Part shown: piece after piece, positions 1 to 6,139 of the stretch | Layout of the letters: the number at the start of each line of letters is the position of its first letter | Numbering within the stretch: the stretch's first letter is position 1 | Source: Pseudofrankia asymbiotica | Lineage (GTDB): Bacteria; Actinomycetota; Actinomycetes; Frankiales; Frankiaceae | DNA: 10,120 nucleotides | Direction of reading: 5' to 3' | Assembly (NCBI RefSeq): GCF_001983105.1 | Contig: NZ_MOMC01000036.1 | Span: 5,174 to 15,293 of the forward strand | Program-made: the position numbers and the translations under genes | Notes under the pieces: model-generated | Database searches by the model: none | What the model was told of the DNA's origin: nothing | Seen by the model: the letters and a program-made list of their open reading frames with translations, nothing else

Positions 1-978
1 CCGGATGTTGATCTCGTCGATCCCGCGCAGGAAGCTCAGGCTGTGCCCGATGCCGAGCTCGTCGGCACGAGCCACGAACGCCCGGATGTCCTTGGGCAGG
101 CAGCCGCCGCCGAAGCCGACGCCGGGGCGCAGGAACTTCGCGCCGATCCGCTCGTCGAGCGACAGGGCCCTGGCCAGGGTGGTCACGTCGGCGTCGACGG
201 CCTCGCAGACCTCGGCCATCGCGTTGATGAACGAGATCTTGGTGGCCAGGAACGAGTTGGCCGCTACCTTGACCAGCTCGGCCGTGGCGAAGTCGGCGAC
301 GATCACCGGAGTGCCATACCGGTCGATGACCGGCGCGTACACGGCGCGCAGCGCCGTCTCCCCCGCCGCGGAGGCGACGCCGAAGACCAGCCGGTCCGGG
401 CAGAGCGTGTCGCCGACCGCGAAGCCCTCGCGGAGGAACTCGGGGTTCCAGGCGAGCTCGACGCCCTCGGCCGGAGCCTCGGTGGCCAGCCGGGAGGCGA
501 GGACGGCGGCGGTGCCGACGGGAACGGTCGACTTGCCGACCACCAGGCTGCCCGGGCGCAGGTGCGGCGCGAGGGCGCTCACCGCGCTGTGCAGGTAGGA
601 GAGGTCGGCGCCCTGCCCGCCGGGCAGCTGGGGAGTGCCGACGCAGAGGAAATGCACGTCGCCGAAGGTCGCGGCCTCCTCGAGGGAGGTGCTGAACCGC
701 AACCGGCCGGCGGCGAGGCTGGACCGCAGCAGGTCACCGAGACCGGGCTCGAAGAACGGGACCTCTCCCCGGGCGAGCCGGTCGATCTTCGACTGGTCCA
801 CATCGACGGCCAGTACCTCGAAGCCCAGCTCGGCCATGCAGACCGCGTGCGTGGCACCGAGGTAACCGGTCCCGATCACGGTCAGCCGCGGCCGGCCGTC
901 ACCGGCACCATCACCGGTCCCGGGCGGCCAGGCCCCTTCGTCAGCCCCGGTCGCCCCTTCGTCAGCCCCCGTCGTCAC
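1..978 (-). CDS. ugd: UDP-glucose 6-dehydrogenase, C-terminus beyond the left edge
   Basis: NAD-dependent cytoplasmic enzyme that oxidises UDP-glucose to UDP-glucuronate. Translation from GTG at 978 gives 326 residues with no stop before the window edge. A dinucleotide-binding GxGxxG (GTGYLG) lies at residues 36-41. The family's catalytic-cysteine motif GFGGGCLPKD is present with Cys at about 293. Central conserved stretches such as NPEFLREG and NSFLATKISFIN are also visible. Family members run to roughly 390-450 residues, so most of the C-terminal UDP-binding domain is off-window. GTG 978 is chosen because it overlaps the galE TGA as GTGA and no other in-frame start precedes the GxGxxG motif. 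It leaves an unusual acidic, Gly-rich extension of about 30 residues, part of which is a tandem duplication. The product feeds the UDP-glucuronate decarboxylase encoded at 2390-3343. Confidence 0.95.
   Translation of the reverse strand, partial: MTTGADEGATGADEGAWPPGTGDGAGDGRPRLTVIGTGYLGATHAVCMAELGFEVLAVDVDQSKIDRLARGEVPFFEPGLGDLLRSSLAAGRLRFSTSLEEAATFGDVHFLCVGTPQLPGGQGADLSYLHSAVSALAPHLRPGSLVVGKSTVPVGTAAVLASRLATEAPAEGVELAWNPEFLREGFAVGDTLCPDRLVFGVASAAGETALRAVYAPVIDRYGTPVIVADFATAELVKVAANSFLATKISFINAMAEVCEAVDADVTTLARALSLDERIGAKFLRPGVGFGGGCLPKDIRAFVARADELGIGHSLSFLRGIDEINIR
933..974. repeat. 21-bp tandem duplication inside the ugd 5' end
   Basis: Two head-to-tail 21-bp units, 933-953 and 954-974, differ at only one base (949 G versus 970 C). 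Because 21 is a multiple of three the duplication is in frame in ugd. It encodes two copies of a seven-residue Gly/Ala/Asp/Glu unit right after the start codon and just before the Rossmann fold. It adds length without touching a conserved motif. Confidence 0.9.
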
Positions 979-2039
979 TTCCCTGTCCCCCCGCTGTCTG
1001 TGTCGTCGTAGCCGTCAGGGTTGAGTCGTTGGAAGTTCCAGGCGTCCCGGCACATGTCGGCCACGTCGCGGGTCGACTTCCAGCCGAGCAGCGCGGCCGC
1101 CAGTGACGGATCCGCCACCAGCTCGGCCACATCCCCGGGACGGCGCGCGACCACCTGGCTGGGCAGCCGCCGTCCGCACGCCGCCGAGAACGCGGTCAGC
1201 AGCTCCCGCACCGATGTGCCCCGCCCGGTCCCCAGGTTGATCACACGGTGGCCGGGGGCCTCGTCGAGCCGTTCCAACGCCAGCCGATGCCCCTCGGCGA
1301 TGTCCACCACATGGATGTAGTCCCGGATGCCGGTGCCGTCCGGCGTCGGATAGTCGTCCCCGAAGATCGACAGCTCCGCCCGCCGGCCCACCGCGACCTG
1401 CGCGATATACGGCAGCACGTTGTTCGGGATGCCGCGCGGGTCCTCTCCCAGCAGGCCCGACGGGTGCGCGCCGGCCGGGTTGAAGTACCGCAGCGACGTC
1501 ACATGCCAGCTCGGGTGGCGATGACAGATGTCGGCCAGGATCTGCTCGCACATCCACTTCGTGCGGGCGTACGGGTTCGTCGGCCCCGCCGGCGCGTCCT
1601 CGCGCAGCGGCACGGTCCTGGCGTCCCCGTAGATCGAGCACGACGACGAGAACACCAACCGGCTCACGCCTCGGTCGAGCATCGTCGCGACCAGGCCCAA
1701 CGTCGCGTTGACGTTGGTGTCGTAGTACTCCAGCGGAGCGTCGACCGACTCGCCCACCGCCTTGCGCGCGGCGAAATGGATCGCGGCATCCACCGGCCGG
1801 CGGCGCAGGAGGCCGGTCAGCGCGGCGCGGTCGCGCAGGTCCAGCTCGACGAACTCGAAGCTGCCCGGCCCATCCGCCAGTCGACGGATCCGCTCCACGG
1901 CACCGGGGGAACTGTTCGCGAAGTTGTCGACGCCGACGACGTCGTAGCCAGCGGTCACCAACTCCACGGCCGTATGTGAACCAATGAATCCAGCGGCACC
2001 GGTCACCAGGACCGTCCGGGCATCAGACGGAGTGCTCAC
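975..2039 (-). CDS. galE: UDP-glucose 4-epimerase
   Basis: Extended short-chain dehydrogenase that interconverts UDP-glucose and UDP-galactose using tightly bound NAD+. The 354-residue length fits the family (about 330-350). Seen in the sequence are the NAD-binding motif GAAGFIG at residues 14-20, the SSSCSIYGD strand with Ser133, and the catalytic pair Tyr157-x3-Lys161 in NPYARTK. Also present are the RYFNPAGAHPSG stretch and the DGTGIRDYIHVVD segment, both characteristic of GalE. The start is GTG at 2039, with a purine-rich GAGAGGGG about 10 nt upstream. The stop TGA overlaps the ugd GTG by 4 nt, so the two genes are probably translationally coupled. The 5' side is a 350-nt gap from the decarboxylase gene on the same strand. 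Assignment to GalE rather than another nucleotide-sugar epimerase is strong; its exact sugar preference is inferred. Confidence 0.95.
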   Translation of the reverse strand: MSTPSDARTVLVTGAAGFIGSHTAVELVTAGYDVVGVDNFANSSPGAVERIRRLADGPGSFEFVELDLRDRAALTGLLRRRPVDAAIHFAARKAVGESVDAPLEYYDTNVNATLGLVATMLDRGVSRLVFSSSCSIYGDARTVPLREDAPAGPTNPYARTKWMCEQILADICHRHPSWHVTSLRYFNPAGAHPSGLLGEDPRGIPNNVLPYIAQVAVGRRAELSIFGDDYPTPDGTGIRDYIHVVDIAEGHRLALERLDEAPGHRVINLGTGRGTSVRELLTAFSAACGRRLPSQVVARRPGDVAELVADPSLAAALLGWKSTRDVADMCRDAWNFQRLNPDGYDDTDSGGTGK

Positions 2040-2258
2040 AGCGAGTCCGCCCCTCTCACCATGTCGAGGACGTTCGGGTGGGCGTCTTGGCGGCGGATCC
2101 CCGGCCGGTCATGGCGACGACGCCGAGACCGCCGGCGGGAGAACCAGCGCGGCGGCACGGCGATCGTCCCGACCGGCTGGCTCGCCTCCCGACCGACCCG
2201 GTGGATCTCCTCGTCTTCACGCGTGCGTCGCGGCGACGAAGAGGAGAACAAGCGGATG

Positions 2259-2283
2259 GCTCAGCCCCGCGAGAAGGCTGAGC
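2259..2283 (-). terminator. Candidate hairpin terminator downstream of the decarboxylase gene
   Basis: Perfect 8-bp inverted repeat GCTCAGCC (2259-2266) / GGCTGAGC (2276-2283) with a 9-nt loop, about 107 nt after the decarboxylase stop. No U-tract follows on the minus strand, which is common for actinobacterial hairpins but makes the call uncertain. If active it would separate galE-ugd from the upstream gene. Confidence 0.35.
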
Positions 2284-2317
2284 GAAAGGAGCGGGCGCGG
2301 CGTCCGGCCACCGGTGG

Positions 2318-2336
2318 GCCGTGCTGGCGGCACGGC
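2318..2336 (-). terminator. Candidate hairpin after the decarboxylase gene
   Basis: Perfect 7-bp stem GCCGTGC (2318-2324) / GCACGGC (2330-2336) with a 5-nt loop, 54 nt beyond the decarboxylase stop. Short and without a U-tract. It could be a 3'-end stabiliser or part of a tandem terminator with the hairpin at 2259-2283. Confidence 0.3.
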
Positions 2337-2367
2337 GCCGCGCCGCGCCGCGCCCGCGGCTGGCCAG

Positions 2368-2406
2368 GCGACCTGGGCGGGCGACCTGGTCAGGCGACCT
2401 GGGCGG
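2368..2406. repeat. Three 13-bp tandem units spanning the decarboxylase stop codon
   Basis: GCGACCTGG recurs at 2368, 2381 and 2394, giving three 13-bp units. Units 1 and 3 are identical; unit 2 differs in the last four positions. The decarboxylase TGA (2390-2392) lies in the second unit, so the repeat straddles the end of the reading frame. A degenerate partial copy may precede it at about 2356-2367. Confidence 0.85.
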
Positions 2407-3343
2407 GAACGAGGAACTGGGACGCGAACCACTCGATGGTCCGGACCAGTCCGTCCTCCACGCCGATCTTCGGCTCCCAGCCGAGCCGCTCGCGAGCGAG
2501 CGTGATGTCCGGCTGGCGCACCGACGGGTCGTCGACAGGGCGTGGGATGAAGGTGATCGGGGCGTCCGAACCACACAGCCGCAGGACGAGCTCGGCCGTT
2601 TCGAGAATGGTCAGCTCGTGCGGGTTGCCGATGTTCACCGGGCCGCACTCGTCCGACCACAGCATCCGGACGATGCCCTCGATCAGGTCGTCGACGTAGC
2701 AGACGGAGCGGGTCTGCGAACCGTCACCGGCGACGGTGATCGGCTCGCCGCGCAGCGCCTGCGCGATGAACGTCGGGATGGCCCGGCCGTCGTGGGCCCG
2801 CATGCGCGGGCCGTAGGTGTTGAAGATCCGGACGATACCGGTGTTCACATCGCGCGAGTTCCGGTACGCCATCGTCAACGCCTCGGCGAACCGCTTGGAC
2901 TCGTCATACATGCTGCGCGGGCCGACCGGGTTGACGTTGCCCCAGTAGGTCTCCGGCTGCGGGTGCACCTTCGGGTCGCCGTAGGCCTCCGAGGTGGAGG
3001 CGAGCAGGAACCGCGCGCCCTTCGCCCTTGCGAGCCCCAGCGCGTGGTGGGTGCCGACGGAACCGACCATCAGCGTCTCGACCGGCAGCCGGGCGTAGTC
3101 CACCGGGGACGCGGGCGACGCCAGATGGAGCACCGCGTCCAGCGGCCCCGGCACGTGCAGGTACTCGGTTATGTCCCGGTCGATCAGCCGGAAACGGCGG
3201 TTGGTGAGCAGGTGCTCGACGTTCTCCGGCCGGCCGGTGACGAAGTTGTCGACGCAGATGACCTCCGCGCCGTCGGCCAGCAGTCGTTCACACAGATGGC
3301 TGCCCAGAAAACCGGCGCCACCGGCTATCGCAACGCGTGCCAC
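2390..3343 (-). CDS. uxs: UDP-glucuronate decarboxylase (UDP-xylose synthase), SDR family
   Basis: Extended SDR enzyme predicted to convert UDP-glucuronate to UDP-xylose with CO2 release, using bound NAD+. With the GTG start at 3343 the protein has 317 residues, a normal length for the soluble family. Residues 8-14 are the NAD motif [15 protein letters not shown] (about 116-122) carries the family's Ser/Thr and Glu, and YDESK gives Tyr146/Lys150. [16 protein letters not shown] and [15 protein letters not shown] are close to UXS signatures; the Arg is the one linked to decarboxylation in this group. The frame stays open to a GTG at 3520. That extension has poor codon use including a TTA, lacks a well-placed ribosome site, and precedes the usual family N-terminus; a G-run GGGGGG (3347-3352) sits just before GTG 3343. 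Its substrate would come from ugd. A dTDP-glucose dehydratase-like role is less likely. Confidence 0.88.
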   Translation of the reverse strand: MARVAIAGGAGFLGSHLCERLLADGAEVICVDNFVTGRPENVEHLLTNRRFRLIDRDITEYLHVPGPLDAVLHLASPASPVDYARLPVETLMVGSVGTHHALGLARAKGARFLLASTSEAYGDPKVHPQPETYWGNVNPVGPRSMYDESKRFAEALTMAYRNSRDVNTGIVRIFNTYGPRMRAHDGRAIPTFIAQALRGEPITVAGDGSQTRSVCYVDDLIEGIVRMLWSDECGPVNIGNPHELTILETAELVLRLCGSDAPITFIPRPVDDPSVRQPDITLARERLGWEPKIGVEDGLVRTIEWFASQFLVPAQVA

Positions 3344-3555
3344 GATCCCCCCGTTCTCATTCACGTTCGCCCAGTCAGCTCTCGTTCCGGCGCAAAGCCA
3401 GACGGAGAGTAAGACACCAAAGAAGATGAACACACGGTTCGCGGCGCGTTTTCGACTGTCGCCAGAACGTGGGCGCCCCGCTGGGGGAACCGCCGACAGG
3501 TCGCCGTTACCGAAGTTCACCGATCGTTGTGCTACTCCGGTTACCCGGCGCGCGG

Positions 3556-3561
3556 ATCATA
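3556..3561 (-). promoter_or_regulatory. Candidate -10 box for the decarboxylase gene
   Basis: TATGAT on the minus strand, one mismatch from TATAAT, in a locally AT-richer stretch. No good -35 hexamer is seen 16-19 nt upstream. It would give a 5' leader of about 205 nt to the GTG at 3343. Confidence 0.25.
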
Positions 3562-3666
3562 CCTCACCCCCGCTACAGGATAGACGGCTTGGGCGCACAG
3601 GTCACATGCCACCCACCCATCTGAGCTTGTCGTTCAACCTCCGGGTGTCACGCTGCGCAATAGGAG

Positions 3667-3698
3667 CAGGTGGCCTGAGTGGTCTCGCGCGCCACCTG
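3667..3698. promoter_or_regulatory. Inverted repeat, 8-bp arms
   Basis: CAGGTGGC (3667-3674) is exactly complementary to GCCACCTG (3691-3698) across 16 nt. It could be a dimeric regulator site or a transcript hairpin for either divergent gene. Confidence 0.4.
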
Positions 3699-3711
3699 AC
3701 ACGAAACAGCG

Positions 3712-3739
3712 CTTTGGCGATCATGGATTCTCGCCAAAG
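3712..3739. promoter_or_regulatory. Inverted repeat, 9-bp arms, candidate operator
   Basis: CTTTGGCGA (3712-3720) and TCGCCAAAG (3731-3739) form a perfect 9-10-9 dyad. Its centre lies near the middle of the divergent region, a typical place for an operator controlling both directions. The arms are longer than expected by chance in a region this size. Confidence 0.5.
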
Positions 3740-3741
3740 GA

Positions 3742-3771
3742 CCCGAGAATGGTGGCGGTACGGATCTCGGG
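3742..3771. promoter_or_regulatory. Inverted repeat, 7-bp arms
   Basis: CCCGAGA (3742-3748) and TCTCGGG (3765-3771) are perfectly complementary with 16 nt between them. It starts two bases after the 9-bp dyad, so the two could be parts of one regulatory or structured element. Confidence 0.35.
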
Positions 3772-3792
3772 GCCCGGCATAGCGCTCAGTCC

Positions 3793-3804
3793 CTGGCCGG
3801 CCAG
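3793..3804. promoter_or_regulatory. 12-bp perfect palindrome
   Basis: CTGGCCGGCCAG is fully self-complementary. It may be a regulator site; short GC palindromes are frequent in such genomes, so confidence is low. Confidence 0.25.
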
Positions 3805-3986
3805 CACACACTCTGGGTTGATCGCGTCAGACCGCTCCCGCCGAGAGGGTTCTTGAAGGCGAAGCCGACCGCGCGCCCGGCGCCGCTAGGCTGGACCCCG
3901 CGGTCGCCGCCCCGGAACGCGGCCGGCTTCCGGATCGGCGGCCTTTCCCAGGGCCACCAGGAGCACGGACAGGCACGCGGCAGGGC

Positions 3987-4004
3987 CGGAGCCATCGGGC
4001 TCCG
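3987..4004 (+). promoter_or_regulatory. Hairpin in the rmlA 5' leader
   Basis: Perfect 7-bp stem CGGAGCC (3987-3993) / GGCTCCG (3998-4004) with an ATCG tetraloop. It ends 9 nt before the GGAAGGA ribosome site. In the mRNA it could influence ribosome access or mark a structured leader. Confidence 0.4.
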
Positions 4005-4013
4005 CACGACCCC

Positions 4014-4020
4014 GGAAGGA
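4014..4020 (+). promoter_or_regulatory. Ribosome binding site of rmlA
   Basis: GGAAGGA, 4 nt before ATG 4025. This is a clear Shine-Dalgarno match and fixes the rmlA start. Confidence 0.75.
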
Positions 4021-4024
4021 CGGC

Positions 4025-4888
4025 ATGAAGGGCATCATCCTGGCCGGCGGTACCGGCTCGCGGCTCTACCCGATCACCCAGGCGGTCTCCAAGCAGCTGA
4101 TGCCGATCTACGACAAGCCGATGATCTACTATCCGCTGTCGACCTTGATGGCCGCCGGGATCCGCGAGATTCTGATCGTCACCACGCCGGGCGACCAGGC
4201 CCAGTTCCAGCGGCTCCTCGGCGACGGCGGCCGGCTCGGCTGTCAGTTCTCGTACGCGACCCAGGACTCGCCCCGCGGACTGGCGGACGCCTTCATCGTC
4301 GGCGCGGACTTCGTCGGCGGCGACAAGGTGTGCCTGATTCTCGGCGACAACATCTTCTACGGCGTCGGCCTCGGCGACCAGCTCAAGCAGTACACCGACC
4401 CGGACGGCGGCGTGATCTTCGCGTACCACGTGTCCGACCCGGAGCGCTACGGCGTCGTCGAGTTCGACCAGGACCGCCGGGCGGTGTCGATCGAGGAGAA
4501 GCCGACCCGGCCGAAGTCCAGCTATGCCGTCACCGGCCTCTACTTCTACGACAACGACGTGCTGGAGATCGCCCGCGAGACCAAGCCGAGCGCCCGCGGC
4601 GAGCTGGAGATCACCGCCGTCAACCAGGAGTATCTCGACCGCGGCCGGCTCGGGGTACACCTGCTCGACCGCGGCACCGCCTGGCTCGACACCGGCACCT
4701 TCGCCTCGCTGATGCAGGCGTCCCAGTTCGTCGAGGTCATCGAGGAGCGGCAGGGCCTGAAGATCGGTTGTGTCGAGGAGGTCGCCTGGCGGGAGGGCTT
4801 CGTCACCGACTCCGAGCTCGAGGCGTTGATCCACCCGCTGGCGAAGAGCGGTTACGGCGCGTATCTCCAGCGCCTGCTCGCGCGGTGA
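4025..4888 (+). CDS. rmlA: Glucose-1-phosphate thymidylyltransferase
   Basis: Cytoplasmic nucleotidyltransferase that makes dTDP-glucose from dTTP and glucose-1-phosphate, the first step of the dTDP-rhamnose and other dTDP-deoxysugar pathways. The 287 residues match the RmlA/RfbA length (about 290). Motifs seen: the nucleotide-binding loop GGTGSRL at 8-14 (Ser in place of the usual Thr), [17 protein letters not shown] from Lys24, and LGDNIFYG with the metal-ligand Asp107. EEKP has Lys158, and WLDTGT has the second metal Asp221. The start is set by the ribosome site 4 nt upstream. It is divergent from the UDP-sugar block and followed by a strong hairpin, so it is probably monocistronic. rmlB, rmlC and rmlD are not in the window, so which final dTDP-sugar it serves is unknown. 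Confidence 0.96.
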   Translation: MKGIILAGGTGSRLYPITQAVSKQLMPIYDKPMIYYPLSTLMAAGIREILIVTTPGDQAQFQRLLGDGGRLGCQFSYATQDSPRGLADAFIVGADFVGGDKVCLILGDNIFYGVGLGDQLKQYTDPDGGVIFAYHVSDPERYGVVEFDQDRRAVSIEEKPTRPKSSYAVTGLYFYDNDVLEIARETKPSARGELEITAVNQEYLDRGRLGVHLLDRGTAWLDTGTFASLMQASQFVEVIEERQGLKIGCVEEVAWREGFVTDSELEALIHPLAKSGYGAYLQRLLAR

Positions 4889-4892
4889 AGGC

Positions 4893-4923
4893 GGCACCGC
4901 GTGCGGGGGGCGCACGCCGTGCC
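4893..4923 (+). terminator. Strong hairpin terminator of rmlA
   Basis: Stem GGCAC-C-GCGTGCG pairs with CGCACGC-C-GTGCC: 7 bp, one C/C mismatch, then 5 bp more, around a GGGGG loop. It starts 5 nt after the rmlA stop. There is no immediate U-tract, as is usual for high-GC actinobacterial terminators. Confidence 0.65.
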
Positions 4924-5003
4924 CACGCTCGCCTCGTCGCCCATCTGACATTTTCCGCCGTGGGGGCCGCCGCGAAGTGACGGCCGACCGGCCGCTCTGT
5001 GGT

Positions 5004-5009
5004 TACGCT
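5004..5009 (+). promoter_or_regulatory. Candidate -10 box for a leaderless SGNH-hydrolase mRNA
   Basis: TACGCT fits the actinobacterial TANNNT -10 pattern and lies 8 nt before ATG 5018, which would put the transcription start at or next to the start codon. No Shine-Dalgarno sequence precedes the ATG, in keeping with leaderless translation. The -35 region is weak (GTGACG near 4977, with long spacing). Confidence 0.35.
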
Positions 5010-5017
5010 CCGATGTC

Positions 5018-5956
5018 ATGCAGCTCCGCATGTCCGCGTCGACGCGGGCGCGTCGCCTCGCCAGCCTGGGCGTGGCCGGTCTGTTCGTGACGCTTACCGT
5101 CCTGCTTTCCGGTTGCCAGCCACGTACCGACCTGAGCCCGGTCGGCGCTGACCAGCCCCGGGAACGGACTGGCGTAAAACCCGTGAGCTTCAGCAAGCCG
5201 CCCACAATCGTCGCGCTCGGTGACTCGTACTCCTCGGGAGAAGGCACTCCACCGTATGACCCGGACGCCCCGGGCTGTGCCCGCGGCGCCTCCGCCTGGC
5301 CCCGTCTGCTCGGCCAGCAGATCACCGGCTCCACCGTCATACTGCTGGCCTGCTCGGGCGCCAAGACGACAGCACTCACCACCTCGTTCCACAACCAGTC
5401 GTCCCAGGTCGAGGCGCTGCGCGCGCTGGTCGTGGGCAAGCTGAAGCCGGACATCGTGACGATCACGATCGGCGGCAACGACGCCGGCTTTGGGCCCACC
5501 ATGACCAGTTGCGTGATCTGGCGCTGTTTCTGGACCGGCCGGGATGACCGCACCCGCGAGTACGTCACCGAGCAGCTGCCCTCGCTGCTGCAGACGGCCT
5601 ACTCCCAGGTGAAGGCCGCCGCGGGCGACGCCCGGGTCATCGTCGTCGGCTATCCGGATCTGTTCCCCAGCAGCACCGCCAATACCTGTAAGTGGCTGGA
5701 CAACAATGAACGTGTCCAGCTCACTGGCCTGAACAACGACATCAATCGGGTGGCTCGCCGCGCGGCCAGCAAGGCCGGCGTCGACTTCCTCTCCATCGAC
5801 CGTGTGCTCGACAAGCACAAGCTGTGCACGAAGGACGCGTGGATCTACCCGGTCGCGTTGACCGGCGCGGGTCTGCAGGCGAGCGGCCACCCGAACGCAC
5901 TTGGTCAGCGCGCGATCGCGGACGCCGTCTACGACTACCTCGCCAAGGGCGACTAG
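5018..5956 (+). CDS. Secreted SGNH/GDSL-family hydrolase, predicted lipoprotein
   Basis: Predicted esterase or lipase-type hydrolase anchored outside the cytoplasmic membrane. Residues 1-33 form a lipoprotein signal peptide: basic start, hydrophobic core about 17-30, lipobox LLSGC with the lipidated Cys33. The 312-residue protein then shows SGNH block I GDSYSSGEG with nucleophile Ser70, block III GGNDAGF (153-158) and block V SGHPNALGQ with catalytic His291. Six further cysteines (87, 112, 165, 170, 224, 270) are spaced as in secreted actinobacterial SGNH esterases with three disulfides. ATG 5018 is used; an in-frame ATG at 5030 would also give a functional signal peptide, and neither has a ribosome site. 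Its substrate is not visible from sequence. The surrounding sugar genes suggest removal of acyl groups from a glycan, but an unrelated lipid esterase is equally possible. It is convergent with the operon to its right. Confidence 0.9.
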   Translation: MQLRMSASTRARRLASLGVAGLFVTLTVLLSGCQPRTDLSPVGADQPRERTGVKPVSFSKPPTIVALGDSYSSGEGTPPYDPDAPGCARGASAWPRLLGQQITGSTVILLACSGAKTTALTTSFHNQSSQVEALRALVVGKLKPDIVTITIGGNDAGFGPTMTSCVIWRCFWTGRDDRTREYVTEQLPSLLQTAYSQVKAAAGDARVIVVGYPDLFPSSTANTCKWLDNNERVQLTGLNNDINRVARRAASKAGVDFLSIDRVLDKHKLCTKDAWIYPVALTGAGLQASGHPNALGQRAIADAVYDYLAKGD

Positions 5957-5975
5957 TAGGGTCCGAATTCCCTAC
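5956..5975 (+). terminator. Short hairpin at the SGNH-hydrolase stop
   Basis: 6-bp stem GTAGGG / CCCTAC with an 8-nt loop begins on the last base of the stop codon (a second TAG follows directly). Weak by itself; a better candidate lies at 6070-6103. Confidence 0.25.
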
Positions 5976-6069
5976 CGGTGTCCATACCGAGTCAGGGTCC
6001 GCATCCCCGTCGCTGGCGGCCATCCGTGACAGCAAGAGGGCGGCGACGTGGGATGGCTGGCACGGGTAC

Positions 6070-6103
6070 GCACCGCCGCGGGGCTTTCAGGCGGTGTTCT
6101 TCC
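6070..6103 (+). terminator. Candidate terminator between convergent genes
   Basis: Stem CACCGCC (6071-6077) / GGCGGTG (6090-6096) with a 12-nt loop, followed on the plus strand by the T-rich TTCTTCC. It lies 115 nt past the SGNH-hydrolase stop and 44 nt past the acyltransferase stop, so it could end transcription from either side. The T-rich tail favours the plus strand. Confidence 0.45.
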
Positions 6104-6139
6104 GGCGAACGCATCGGAAAGAGGAAATCGCTCCCGGAG

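Larger units (their letters stand above)
2040..2389. other. 350-nt gap between the decarboxylase gene and galE
   Basis: No recognisable gene lies here. On the minus strand, reading away from the decarboxylase stop, it holds the end of a 13-bp triple repeat, a 7-bp hairpin (2318-2336), an 8-bp hairpin (2259-2283), then an open frame (2251-2036) that ends on the galE start. It may hold a separate promoter for galE-ugd, but no convincing -10/-35 pair was found. Confidence 0.6.
3344..4024. other. Divergent intergenic region with many inverted repeats
   Basis: About 680 nt between the minus-strand decarboxylase gene and plus-strand rmlA. No gene is supported: the open frames crossing it have no family resemblance or ribosome sites. 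It contains a TATGAT box on the minus strand (3556-3561), three adjacent perfect inverted repeats (3667-3698, 3712-3739, 3742-3771), a 12-bp palindrome (3793-3804), and a hairpin (3987-4004) just before the rmlA ribosome site. It is visibly less GC-rich than the flanking genes around 3370-3450 and 3500-3740. Confidence 0.75.

Noticed and set aside
43..1011. Long plus-strand open frame of 322 codons over the ugd region
   Set aside because: Its translation is a low-complexity Gly/Arg/Asp mix with no family motif. The opposite strand carries an unmistakable UDP-glucose dehydrogenase with catalytic-Cys and NAD motifs, so this is a GC-driven shadow.
2056..2699. Several overlapping open frames on both strands between galE and the decarboxylase gene
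   Set aside because: They overlap each other and the decarboxylase gene, are Arg/Ser/Pro-rich, and have no ribosome sites; only the frame ending on the galE start was kept as a weak finding.
3602..3811. 69-codon minus-strand and 203-codon plus-strand frames in the divergent region
   Set aside because: No family resemblance, poor starts, and they run through the inverted repeats; better explained as regulatory DNA.
3853..3892. TTGAAG (3853) and TAGGCT (3887) as a -35/-10 pair for rmlA
   Set aside because: The spacer would be 28 nt, far beyond the usual 16-19; TAGGCT alone is too weak to call.
3827..4951. 374-codon minus-strand open frame and a 375-codon plus-strand alternative frame over rmlA
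   Set aside because: Both lack motifs, while the RmlA frame has all catalytic motifs and a clear ribosome site.
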